From the NCBI GenBank assembly GCA_003281685.1, contig QCBH01000010.1, positions 1 to 53,223 of the forward strand: a DNA stretch of 53,223 nucleotides, in the 5' to 3' direction. Origin of the DNA: Prochlorococcus sp. AG-347-E23 (GTDB lineage Bacteria; Cyanobacteriota; Cyanobacteriia; PCC-6307; Cyanobiaceae). The notes under the pieces were generated by a model. That model ran no database searches. It saw nothing but the letters and a program-made list of their open reading frames with translations, and had not been told where the DNA came from. The translations under genes were made by a program, and so were the position numbers. Positions 28,430 through 35,705 of the stretch are shown piece by piece; position 1 is the stretch's first letter, and the number at the start of each line of letters is the position of its first letter.

Positions 28430-29959
28430 ATGGAGTTAGAAGCAAAATTACATGAAATAAGGAAACCAATAATGGTCTTGGGTACTTCCAGTGGAGCAGG
28501 AAAATCGTTAACGGTTACTGCTATTTGCAGGATTCTTAAAAATTTAGGAGAAGAACCAATACCTTTTAAAGGACAAAATATGAGTAACAACGCTTGGGTT
28601 GATTGGGAAGGTGGAGAGATGGCATATTCACAAGCACTTCAAGCTTTTGCTTGTGGTATTAATCCCTCTACAGAGATGAATCCCATTTTATTAAAACCAC
28701 AAGGAAACTCAGTAAGCGAGGTGATTCACCTCGGCAAAAGCATAGGCACCACAACCGCACAGAATTATTATAAAGATTGGTTTATTCCAGGCTGGAAAGT
28801 AATTAAAAAAAGTTTAAATTCTATTTACGAACGGAATCCGAATTGCCGCTTAATTATCGAAGGGGCTGGCAGTCCAGTAGAAATGAATTTAATTCATAGA
28901 GACCTTACTAATTTAAGAATTGCAAAATATTTAAATGCAAATTGCATATTAGTTACTGATATTGAAAGGGGAGGTGTATTTGCACAAATAATTGGTACTC
29001 TTGAATTAATGAAGCCTGAAGAAAAGAAACTAATTAAGGGAATTATTATAAATAGATTCAGAGGAGACCTTTCATTATTTGAAAATGGAAAAAAATGGAT
29101 AGAGAATAAAACTCAAATCCCTGTTATTGGAATTATTCCTTGGTTAAATGATTCATTTCCTCCAGAGGATTCTTTAGATTTAATAGAAAAAAAATCACTT
29201 TCTAAAAATCCTGAAATCAAAGTTGGAATTATAAAATTACCATCTATTAGTAACTTCTCGGATTTTGATCCCCTAGAAAATGAAGAAACAATATTAATTG
29301 AATGGATTAGAAAATCACAAAACCTAAGTAAGTATGACTTCATTATTCTGCCTGGCAGTAAACAAACGATTAAAGATCAAATCTTTCTTGAAAATTCTGG
29401 CTTATCTCAGGATATAAGGGACTATTCAAATAACGAGGGAAATATTATTGGAATATGTGGAGGTTTACAAATGTTAGGGACTAAACTTGAAGATCCACAT
29501 TTTAATGAGGGTTCCAAAAATTTTTCTGAACAAAAAATTAAAGGTATTGGATTACTACCATTAAGAACCATTTTCTTTGATAACAAATTAACAAGACAAA
29601 TCAGCTCCGAATCATTATGGCCATGCCAATCTATTATTAATGGATTTGAAATTCATAATGGTCAAACTGTATTGGATGATATTCAAAGTTCACTAAAGAT
29701 TAAACCTATTTTCAAAGATTTAGATCTTGGTTGGTATCATGAAAATAATAAAGGCGGGTCTATTGCAGGAACATACATTCATGGTATCTTTGAAAATGAC
29801 TGCTGGAGAGACCAATACCTTAATTTGATAAGGAAGAGTAAAAATTTACCAATATTAAATAAGAAATCAATTTCTTATAAAGAGAAGAGAGAATCTATTA
29901 TTGATAATCTAGCTAATGAATTCCACAAACATTTAAATCTCAAATCATTTTTAAGTTGA
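28430..29959 (+). CDS. cobQ: Cobyric acid synthase
   Basis: A 509-residue glutamine-dependent amidase of cobalamin synthesis, which amidates four side chains of adenosylcobyrinic diamide. The N-terminal P-loop domain has VLGTSSGAGKSLT near residue 17, PFKGQNMSNNAWV and LIIEGAGSPVEMNL. The C-terminal glutaminase has GICGGLQMLG near 343 with the nucleophile Cys, and the His in GTYIHGIFEND. It overlaps the next gene by four bases. Confidence 0.96.
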   Translation: MELEAKLHEIRKPIMVLGTSSGAGKSLTVTAICRILKNLGEEPIPFKGQNMSNNAWVDWEGGEMAYSQALQAFACGINPSTEMNPILLKPQGNSVSEVIHLGKSIGTTTAQNYYKDWFIPGWKVIKKSLNSIYERNPNCRLIIEGAGSPVEMNLIHRDLTNLRIAKYLNANCILVTDIERGGVFAQIIGTLELMKPEEKKLIKGIIINRFRGDLSLFENGKKWIENKTQIPVIGIIPWLNDSFPPEDSLDLIEKKSLSKNPEIKVGIIKLPSISNFSDFDPLENEETILIEWIRKSQNLSKYDFIILPGSKQTIKDQIFLENSGLSQDIRDYSNNEGNIIGICGGLQMLGTKLEDPHFNEGSKNFSEQKIKGIGLLPLRTIFFDNKLTRQISSESLWPCQSIINGFEIHNGQTVLDDIQSSLKIKPIFKDLDLGWYHENNKGGSIAGTYIHGIFENDCWRDQYLNLIRKSKNLPILNKKSISYKEKRESIIDNLANEFHKHLNLKSFLS

Positions 29960-30219
29960 AAGAAAAAAATATAAAAGTAATTTGGCCAAATAATAATGAA
30001 ACATTTGTTTCGGAGGGAGATGATTGGTTCTCATCTGCAGAAAAGGCAGGTTTAGAAATCCCAACTGGCTGTCTTACAGGAAGTTGCGGTGCTTGTGAAA
30101 TAGATGTTAATGGTGAAACGGTGAGAGCTTGTATAAGTGATATTAAAAGTGATATTAAAAGTGATAAAAAAAGTCAATTAAAAGTTTCTCTCACTACAGA
30201 TCCGTTTTGGGAGAAATGA
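29956..30219 (+). CDS. [2Fe-2S] ferredoxin-like protein
   Basis: An 87-residue plant-type ferredoxin fold starting with TTG inside the cobQ stop. The ligands are C39, C44, C47 and C59 in PTGCLTGSCGACEIDVNG and VRAC. The last gap of 11 residues is far shorter than in photosynthetic ferredoxins (about 29) and matches the proximal cluster of molybdenum hydroxylases. A DIKS repeat follows (SDIKSDIKSDKKS). Coupling with cobQ hints at a redox role near corrinoid metabolism, but this is only context. Confidence 0.8.
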   Translation: MKEKNIKVIWPNNNETFVSEGDDWFSSAEKAGLEIPTGCLTGSCGACEIDVNGETVRACISDIKSDIKSDKKSQLKVSLTTDPFWEK

Positions 30220-30350
30220 TTTTTTTCTTTAACTCAAAAAATTTAATTTAAATCTAACTCTTAAATTTCTTTTCTTAAAGTATTAGTCCATAATTATGTT
30301 TACTCTAATATTCAAACTTTATTTCCAGACCAACTCAAAGGTTGCAAGGT

Positions 30351-32045
30351 TTATTTTGGGGCCCCAAAGCGCCAAACCAGACTAACGTCCAAGGTATTGG
30401 CATCAAGATTCCCTTCTTTAGAAATCACTTTTCCTATACCAGTTTGAAGGCTGAAATCTTTATTTAAATTGTACTCTAACCCAATACTTGGTTTGTACAA
30501 TAGGGCGCTACCGCTATCAACGCCTCCTCCCCCTCCAGCACCTATGAGCATTTCACCATAGAGTTGCCAATTCTTCCAGCTTGGGCCGAGAATGCCTATC
30601 CCCCAATGTCCCTCTGAATAGCCACCCGCTCCTCCTTCATACGCACTTAATCCTTGTCCTGTAAGGTACCAACAATCACCGACCATCCAATCAATTTTAC
30701 CTCCCAAAAGTTGCATATCACGTGGGGAGCCATTCCTGCGTTGTGCATCAAAATACCATTGGTGCGCCGGGCGAAAACGCCATTTATTAATTTGTATGAG
30801 GTCTGTTTCCTTTAAGGGTGCTCCTTTTTGATCCTTAGCAAAGCTTTCCATTACATATGCCAAATTGAAGCCGACATATGGGGTATCAAAATTGCCATCT
30901 GGGGCGCTGAGATAGCCGCCGTCGATGATCATACTTAGATCTGGAGAAAGTCTGTATTCCATTCCAAGATTTACTCGAGCAACAAATCCTCCGCCGGTTT
31001 CGACTGCTCCTCCCCCGGCTCCGCCAATGGTTAAGGCGGGGAGCAGCGCCAGACGATCATCATTTGTTAGGGGGAGGCGATATCCTATTCCTGCCAAAAG
31101 TTCGGCGTAACCTCCTACTCCACCTGATACGGCACCAGAAGTTTCAAAGGTACTAAACCAGTTTTCATCTAGAAAGTAAGTGAAATCTACGCCTACCAGT
31201 CCCAACGAATCATCAAATGATCCACCGGAGGTAGTTTTGCTGTCGCTAGATGGATAATAAGCCCTAACGCGTGCGGCAAGGTGCGATCGATGGCGGCTCA
31301 CATTGCTCAAATCGACTCCGAAGTAATCGGCTGCCGTCAGGTCATCATCTTCCCAATTTAATGTCGGTGAAGTGAAAGGGATATCAAATGAAAGCGCGAT
31401 TGCATCGCTGGAAATCTCTCCGTTGGGGAAGTCTACGAAGGAATAATTTAGGCCAAGTGCACTCCACTTAAAGTCGTACTTTAGGCCGATATGGGGACGT
31501 ATCATTAATCCTCCCCCTTGAGCCGCAGCACCGCCGCCGCCAGCACCCACATAGCCTCCTGCGTCAAGAATCCAGTTATCTGTTAACTTACGTTCTAAGC
31601 CCAAGGTATAGCCACCAGTAAAGAACCCGCCACGACGTCCCGTCGAAGCGCCATAAAGAGTAATACCGCCGTATAGCCAAGAGTTTAGTCGATCATAAGC
31701 TCCTATACTGTACAAACCCATATATTCTCCAACATCTGGCATTTCAATTTCCTCAAAGGAAAACCGTAATGTTCGATTGCGCCAAGCAGGAGACTCAATA
31801 GAGGTTGATTTGGCCCCAGAAACTTCATTAACTGAAAAACCTTCTTTATTTTCATTTTCAAAATAATTTTCATCCCCTTTGTAAGATTTCCAAATAATCC
31901 TTTTCAACGGTTTTGATTTATTTCCCTCTACCTTTTCCCAAATAACAGAATTCATTCCAGACGAATCTTCTTTTACTTTTTCAGCAAATACTCCAAGAAA
32001 ATTTAATAATTGGCTAAGTAATAGTATATAAAAAATCGACTTCAT
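30351..32045 (-). CDS. Glycine-rich putative outer-membrane beta-barrel protein with three internal repeats
   Basis: A 564-residue protein with an N-terminal signal peptide (IFYILLLSQLLNFLGVFA). Residues about 25-85 are polar and AT-rich in codon use. From residue about 86 the DNA becomes clearly GC-richer and the protein alternates aromatic and small residues, as in beta-barrels. Three modules recur near residues 140, 310 and 475, each with a GGY element, then GGAGGGG-type glycine run (near 166, 339, 501), then P-x-IGLEY or an equivalent (HIGLKYDF, VNLGMEYRL, SIGLEYNL). No named family is recognised. The composition suggests transfer of the central part. Confidence 0.75.
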   Translation of the reverse strand: MKSIFYILLLSQLLNFLGVFAEKVKEDSSGMNSVIWEKVEGNKSKPLKRIIWKSYKGDENYFENENKEGFSVNEVSGAKSTSIESPAWRNRTLRFSFEEIEMPDVGEYMGLYSIGAYDRLNSWLYGGITLYGASTGRRGGFFTGGYTLGLERKLTDNWILDAGGYVGAGGGGAAAQGGGLMIRPHIGLKYDFKWSALGLNYSFVDFPNGEISSDAIALSFDIPFTSPTLNWEDDDLTAADYFGVDLSNVSRHRSHLAARVRAYYPSSDSKTTSGGSFDDSLGLVGVDFTYFLDENWFSTFETSGAVSGGVGGYAELLAGIGYRLPLTNDDRLALLPALTIGGAGGGAVETGGGFVARVNLGMEYRLSPDLSMIIDGGYLSAPDGNFDTPYVGFNLAYVMESFAKDQKGAPLKETDLIQINKWRFRPAHQWYFDAQRRNGSPRDMQLLGGKIDWMVGDCWYLTGQGLSAYEGGAGGYSEGHWGIGILGPSWKNWQLYGEMLIGAGGGGGVDSGSALLYKPSIGLEYNLNKDFSLQTGIGKVISKEGNLDANTLDVSLVWRFGAPK

Positions 32046-32248
32046 ATGAAAACTTCTTAGCTCTAATAGCCTAATTATAATTAATAGAAAATAGATGTAT
32101 CAATCTAATTTCCCAAAAAATATAATTCCATACTGGGAAAAACTAATATTTTATATTTACCCCATTTTGAAAAAATTTATCTGCCAATAAAGTAAAATAA
32201 GATTAAGAGGAAATTTCTATTTAGTAAAGTGCTTAAGGTTAAATTGAA

Positions 32249-32737
32249 CTATACATTCCAAATTATTAAATAAAGAAAAATATAGTAAAAAACTGAACCT
32301 AAAAACGTATTTATTAAAATCACCTTTATCTTGATATTTGAAGAGGCGATAATATAACTACCCAAAACATGAGGCAGTATTGGGAAAGATCTTATGATTA
32401 AAATATAAAAGGATCTAAAAGTAATATTGTCAAAGAATTTATAAAGATTATTTTTTTCTGATTTTTTTAAAAATAATATATTTCTAGAAAATTTAAATTT
32501 AATTTTCCTCAGAATAAAAACTTGAATTAGACTTAAAATGGTTAAAGCAGGAGTAAAAAATAAAACGTAATTAAACCCAAAAATCTTTATTAAGATAAAA
32601 TCAAAAATAATTGATAATGGTAGGCCTAAAAATATAGAAACTATATTTAAAGCAATCAAATATTTGTATTGAATATTATTGAGTAAGGACTCAAGATAAT
32701 AGGTGAACTTGAATATTAGAGCAAAAAAATAAACCAC
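32249..32737 (-). CDS. VTT/TVP38-like membrane protein, copy A (probably 5'-damaged)
   Basis: A 162-residue, largely hydrophobic protein about two thirds identical by eye to the protein at 35157-35705. It keeps LGLPLSIIFDFILIKIFG and the RSFPILPHVLGSY loop that resembles the R-x-x-P-x-x-P element of DedA/TVP38 proteins. In-frame sequence continues upstream to an ATG at 32795-32797 (MNKKGLNF), but TAA at 32771-32773 interrupts it where copy B has a Lys codon. Expression would need restart at the GTG at 32737. Possibly a pseudogene. Confidence 0.6.
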   Translation of the reverse strand: MVYFFALIFKFTYYLESLLNNIQYKYLIALNIVSIFLGLPLSIIFDFILIKIFGFNYVLFFTPALTILSLIQVFILRKIKFKFSRNILFLKKSEKNNLYKFFDNITFRSFYILIIRSFPILPHVLGSYIIASSNIKIKVILINTFLGSVFYYIFLYLIIWNV

Positions 32738-32985
32738 TAAATAGGTAAAAAATATTTTAAAAATTAATGATTAAAAATTTAGACCTTTTTTATTCATATG
32801 AATGAACATTAATAATGATTATCAAAAACGTAGAGGGCAAATAACATCTTTTCCTACAGGGGAAATTACATAACCTAAAAGGAAATATTTAGAAAGTAAC
32901 TCTTTTTATCCACCAACGCATTTTTGGTATTTTAGGGAACACTTGGAATAATATAGGGAAATAAATAAAAGGAATGAATTTGCAT

Positions 32986-33080
32986 AAAAAAAGACCTCTA
33001 GAAATAGAGGTCTCTTTGGGTTTCACTAAATCTAGTGTTTCCTTGTTTCCACTGTTTTAGTAAAACCACTCCTTCACACT
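32986..33080 (-). ncRNA. Yfr2-family-like small RNA
   Basis: On the minus strand, a stem-loop (ACTAAA paired with TTTAGT, CAGTG-type inner pairs) exposes a loop with two GGAAACA copies one base apart (complement of 33036-33042 and 33044-33050). This double motif is the hallmark I recall for the cyanobacterial Yfr2-5 RNAs. It ends in a perfect 9-bp hairpin (AGACCTCTA, 32992-33000; TAGAGGTCT, 33005-33013) and a T run on the minus strand. The 5' end is estimated, not seen. Confidence 0.65.
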
Positions 33081-33162
33081 TAAACAAAGTATTCCATGTT
33101 TTTCTTATCCGTGGAAGGGGTGAATAGAATGTTACTTAACTGTCACATCTGCTAGTTGTCTA

Positions 33163-33765
33163 TTAAATTAAGAATAAAAAACACCCTGCAATAAATCCAC
33201 TTAAATGCCCTAGTAAACTAACACCTGGCAAAAAAGAGAATACCAAACCTATGAGGCATATTGTCTTTAACATTTTTTGAACTTCATAATTGGACTTAAA
33301 ACCAATTTCTTTACCTAAAAAATATTTCTTTCCATAAAAAGAAGTTATTAGTAAGAATCCAAATAAAGCATAAATTATTCCACTAAATCCTAAAGCGGCA
33401 TAATTCGGATAGATATTAAAATACGACAAGATCTTTTCATAAGCCCAGATAATAAAAAAATTTAAAAAAGAGCAAATTAAAATAAATTTCAAATAAAAAA
33501 ATCTGCTTTTAATTCCAAGTCTCATCAAAAAATATCTGGTTATGATTATTCCACCAATATTTGATAATAAATGATTTAAATCTGCATGAGTAAGAATTGA
33601 TGTGAAAATTCTATAGGGTTGATCACCAATTAACCTAGGTACAAAGTAAAAATATTCTTTATCAATAACTTCAATTAAATCTGTAAAAATAAAAACTGAG
33701 ATTAAAAAAAATCCAGTCGCAAGATACTGCCAATCATATTTTGATATTGAATTTTTAATAGCCAT
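33163..33765 (-). CDS. Rhomboid-family intramembrane serine protease
   Basis: A 200-residue membrane protein with about six helices. The rhomboid elements are in order: HADLNHLLSNIGG (the His and Asn of the oxyanion site) near residue 57, GFSG with the nucleophile Ser near 121, and GHLSGFIAGC with the catalytic His near 186. It cleaves substrates within the membrane; targets are unknown. It stands alone between two structured RNAs or terminators. Confidence 0.88.
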   Translation of the reverse strand: MAIKNSISKYDWQYLATGFFLISVFIFTDLIEVIDKEYFYFVPRLIGDQPYRIFTSILTHADLNHLLSNIGGIIITRYFLMRLGIKSRFFYLKFILICSFLNFFIIWAYEKILSYFNIYPNYAALGFSGIIYALFGFLLITSFYGKKYFLGKEIGFKSNYEVQKMLKTICLIGLVFSFLPGVSLLGHLSGFIAGCFLFLI

Positions 33766-33810
33766 ATTTTCTTTAGTTTTATACTAAAAGAATATCTACT
33801 TACTTATAAG

Positions 33811-33835
33811 AAAAGACCCTCAAAAGGGTCTTTTT
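33811..33835. terminator. Bidirectional rho-independent terminator
   Basis: AAAAGACCCT (33811-33820), loop CAAA, AGGGTCTTTT (33825-33834). Both strands carry T runs after the stem. On the minus strand it ends the 52-aa gene at 33859-34017. Confidence 0.85.
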
Positions 33836-33858
33836 AACGTCTTTAATTTATATTACCT

Positions 33859-34017
33859 TTAGTAAACTTTGCAATGAGAACTTGTTGGATGGTCTGTGCA
33901 TTCTTTTTCCCAATAATCTTTTCTTTGATCTTTTGGTAGTTGATAATTAAAATCATGCATTCTCCAGATATCTGAAGTTGCATTTCTAAGGGCAGTTAAT
34001 GGAGTGGCAAGTCTCAT
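33859..34017 (-). CDS. Small protein, 52 aa
   Basis: The ATG at 34017 opens 52 codons to TAA 33859-33861, beginning MRLATPLTALRNATSDIWRM and ending SSHCKVY, with many charged residues between (LPKDQRKDYWEKECTDHP). It has two Cys and no membrane segment. The clean ORF followed by a terminator supports a real gene. No family is named. Confidence 0.6.
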   Translation of the reverse strand: MRLATPLTALRNATSDIWRMHDFNYQLPKDQRKDYWEKECTDHPTSSHCKVY

Positions 34018-34084
34018 AAAACCTCTTATATCTCTACTTCTTAATTATCCTCTTATTCAATTAAAATTAATAGAGTATTAATAC

Positions 34085-34235
34085 CCGAGTATAAGTGCTT
34101 TGTTGTTGTCGCGACTATCTTTCCCCGTTCAGTAAGAGTAGAAATAATTCAGGAGTCAAAATCACATCATCGACTTTGTGGAGAAAGAGGTGCATAAGAC
34201 TCGAAGAGGGCAAACAAATGCCCTCTTATTTTTAA
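34085..34235 (+). ncRNA. Candidate structured small RNA
   Basis: A 150-base stretch with no ORF is GC-richer than the flanks, contains a long-range pairing (GAGTC near 34152 with GACTC near 34197), and ends in an 8-bp hairpin with T run at 34204-34232. A terminator with no gene before it suggests a short noncoding transcript. The 5' end is a guess, and I do not recognise the RNA. Confidence 0.4.
34204..34232 (+). terminator. Rho-independent terminator
   Basis: AAGAGGGC (34204-34211), an eight-base loop, GCCCTCTT (34220-34227), then ATTTTT. There is no protein gene on the plus strand upstream within several hundred bases. Confidence 0.8.
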
Positions 34236-34352
34236 ATTTTATTAGAACTTTTGTTAAAGAATTAGATCTTTACGATAAAACATGCTCCTTCTTATTCAAA
34301 GGATAATGATTAAAATATCTTTAGATTAGTACAAAAAGTATGAAGGTAAAAT

Positions 34353-34538
34353 ATGGGCAATAAATGGGATGACAAATCTTGGCAGAAAGATTTCTTAAAC
34401 ATGAAGTCACATTCACCTTCAGATGCAAAACTCTTAATGGGAGGTGTAAAAGGATTAAAAGATGCATGGCGTCTAGGTGTTCTGAATGTTGAATACGAAA
34501 GACTGAAGAAAATACAGGAGGAAAAGCAACAGCAATGA
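34353..34538 (+). CDS. Small hypothetical protein, 61 aa
   Basis: A 61-residue charged protein (MGNKWDDKSWQKDFLNMKSH at the start, a Lys/Gln-rich end). No membrane segment. The stop overlaps the ATG of the following damaged gene (ATGA), and the two N-termini look alike (WDDKSWQKDFL and KKINWQKELLE), suggesting a small duplicated family. Function is unknown. Confidence 0.6.
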   Translation: MGNKWDDKSWQKDFLNMKSHSPSDAKLLMGGVKGLKDAWRLGVLNVEYERLKKIQEEKQQQ

Positions 34539-34764
34539 CAAAAAAATAAACTGGCAGAAAGAATTATTAGAAAGTAGAAAATTTAATGATAAATTTTTAA
34601 TAAATCTTCTAGAACATTGAGTAAAAAACTTTATGCAAGGAACCTATCTTGGATATAGGTATTCTAGATGGCGAAAAATAAGAGGTTTGGATAAAGATGA
34701 TCTGGTAGAAAACAAAGGTCAAATGCAATCTTCATTCAAAGAGTTTGAGAAGAAAATCAAATGA
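34535..34764 (+). pseudogene. Decayed small gene with two lesions
   Basis: The ATG at 34535 overlaps the previous stop. After M-T-K-K the frame hits TAA directly behind a run of seven A. One more A would continue KINWQKELLESRKFNDKFL to a second stop, TGA 34618-34620 (one change from Trp TGG), and then in the same frame on to an intact 43-codon ORF (ATG 34633) with MQGTYLGYRYSRWRKIRG. Restored length is 76 codons. The last 43 codons might still be expressed alone. Confidence 0.55.
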
Positions 34765-34983
34765 AGATTTTACCTACTTCCACTATAGAAGAATCAGAAT
34801 TACCTCATTACTAACAAGCGATCTTAAGGAATCCACTAAGACCATATTTCGGCAATCAAATATCCACCAACACACATAAAAATAAAAACCAACTATATAG
34901 AAATTGATATTTCTTAGAACTCTTCTCTATCATTGCAATTTGAATTAAAACTCAAAAAATTAAGAGTGCTAATTTTCGCTTTA

Positions 34984-34997
34984 AAACGGAGAGGGTG
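34984..34997. repeat. Copy of tRNA-Ser 3' end (candidate attachment site)
   Basis: AAACGGAGAGGGTG is identical to 36694-36707, which covers the acceptor 3' strand and downstream flank of the tRNA-Ser gene, in the same orientation. Tyrosine recombinase elements that insert in tRNA genes leave such copies, so this could be the distal end of an inserted segment. Confidence 0.5.
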
Positions 34998-35067
34998 AAA
35001 TTCACTTTCGTGTTATAACGGCAGATACAGGAATATCTTGGATGGTTACAGGGATATCGTGGCAAAT

Positions 35068-35091
35068 ATCCACCAACACATCCACCAACAC
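35068..35091. repeat. Two tandem copies of 12-bp repeat ATCCACCAACAC
   Basis: Units at 35068-35079 and 35080-35091 are perfect and adjacent. Single units occur at 34862-34873 (perfect) and 32908-32919 (one change, last C context CGC). A larger array lies at 36486-36586. Confidence 0.85.
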
Positions 35092-35156
35092 AAGAAAGTG
35101 GCAGATACGGGACGATCAATAACTAAATCCATATAGTTTTCATCAAAAAATTATTA

Positions 35157-35705
35157 CTAAGCATTCCCAATTATTAAAAGCAGAAATAGATAATAAAAAC
35201 ATGAACCAAAAAATGAATTTATAAATATAGTCCTTTTTTTACTTTTAGAAGAAGCAATGAAATAACTACCTAAGAAAAAAGGTAAAATCGGGAAAGTTCT
35301 CAAGATTAAGATATAAGATGATTTAAAATTAACTTTTTCAAAAAATTTATAAAGATAAGTGTTTTTAGGATTTTTTAAAAATAATATACTTCTAGGAAAC
35401 TTGAATTTAAATTTCCTTAAAATCAAGACTTGAACTAATCCCAAAAATGTTAAAACTGGAGAAAAAAACAAAACATAATATAAACCAAAAAACTTTATTA
35501 ATATAAAGTCAAAAATAATAGTTAAAGGGAGACCCAGAGATATAGAAATTATATTAAAAAATATCAAATATTTATAGTGAACATTACTTAATAAAGATTG
35601 AATATCATAATTATATTTAAATATTAATGCCAAAAAATAAACCACTAAATATAAAAAAAGGACTTTAAAAATTATGGATTTAAAATTTAATTCTTCTCTA
35701 TACAT
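35157..35705 (-). CDS. VTT/TVP38-like membrane protein, copy B
   Basis: A 182-residue multi-pass protein with segments VLFLYLVVYFLALIF, LIFFNIISISLGLPLTIIFD, LFFSPVLTFLGLVQVLIL and a C-terminal pair. RTFPILPFFLGSYFIASS resembles the conserved loop of the DedA/TVP38/TMEM64 (VTT) superfamily, members of which move lipids across membranes; this is a weak match by eye. It overlaps the methyltransferase gene by 19 bases, so the two are cotranscribed. Copy A lies 3 kb away. Confidence 0.65.
   Translation of the reverse strand: MYREELNFKSIIFKVLFLYLVVYFLALIFKYNYDIQSLLSNVHYKYLIFFNIISISLGLPLTIIFDFILIKFFGLYYVLFFSPVLTFLGLVQVLILRKFKFKFPRSILFLKNPKNTYLYKFFEKVNFKSSYILILRTFPILPFFLGSYFIASSKSKKRTIFINSFFGSCFYYLFLLLIIGNA

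Larger units (their letters stand above)
34765..35156. other. 392-base stretch with repeats, no convincing gene
   Basis: Contents in order: a 17-codon ORF whose ATG overlaps the previous stop (MKILPTSTIEESELPHY), one 12-bp repeat unit at 34862, a 14-bp copy of the tRNA-Ser 3' end at 34984, a GGCAGATACAGG segment at about 35021 with a weaker copy at about 35101, and two tandem 12-bp units at 35068-35091. Nothing here encodes a longer protein. Confidence 0.6.

Noticed and set aside
31280..31300. GCGATCG-type HIP1-like site in the glycine-rich gene
   Set aside because: A single partial match does not make a HIP1-rich region, and the true octamer is not present there.
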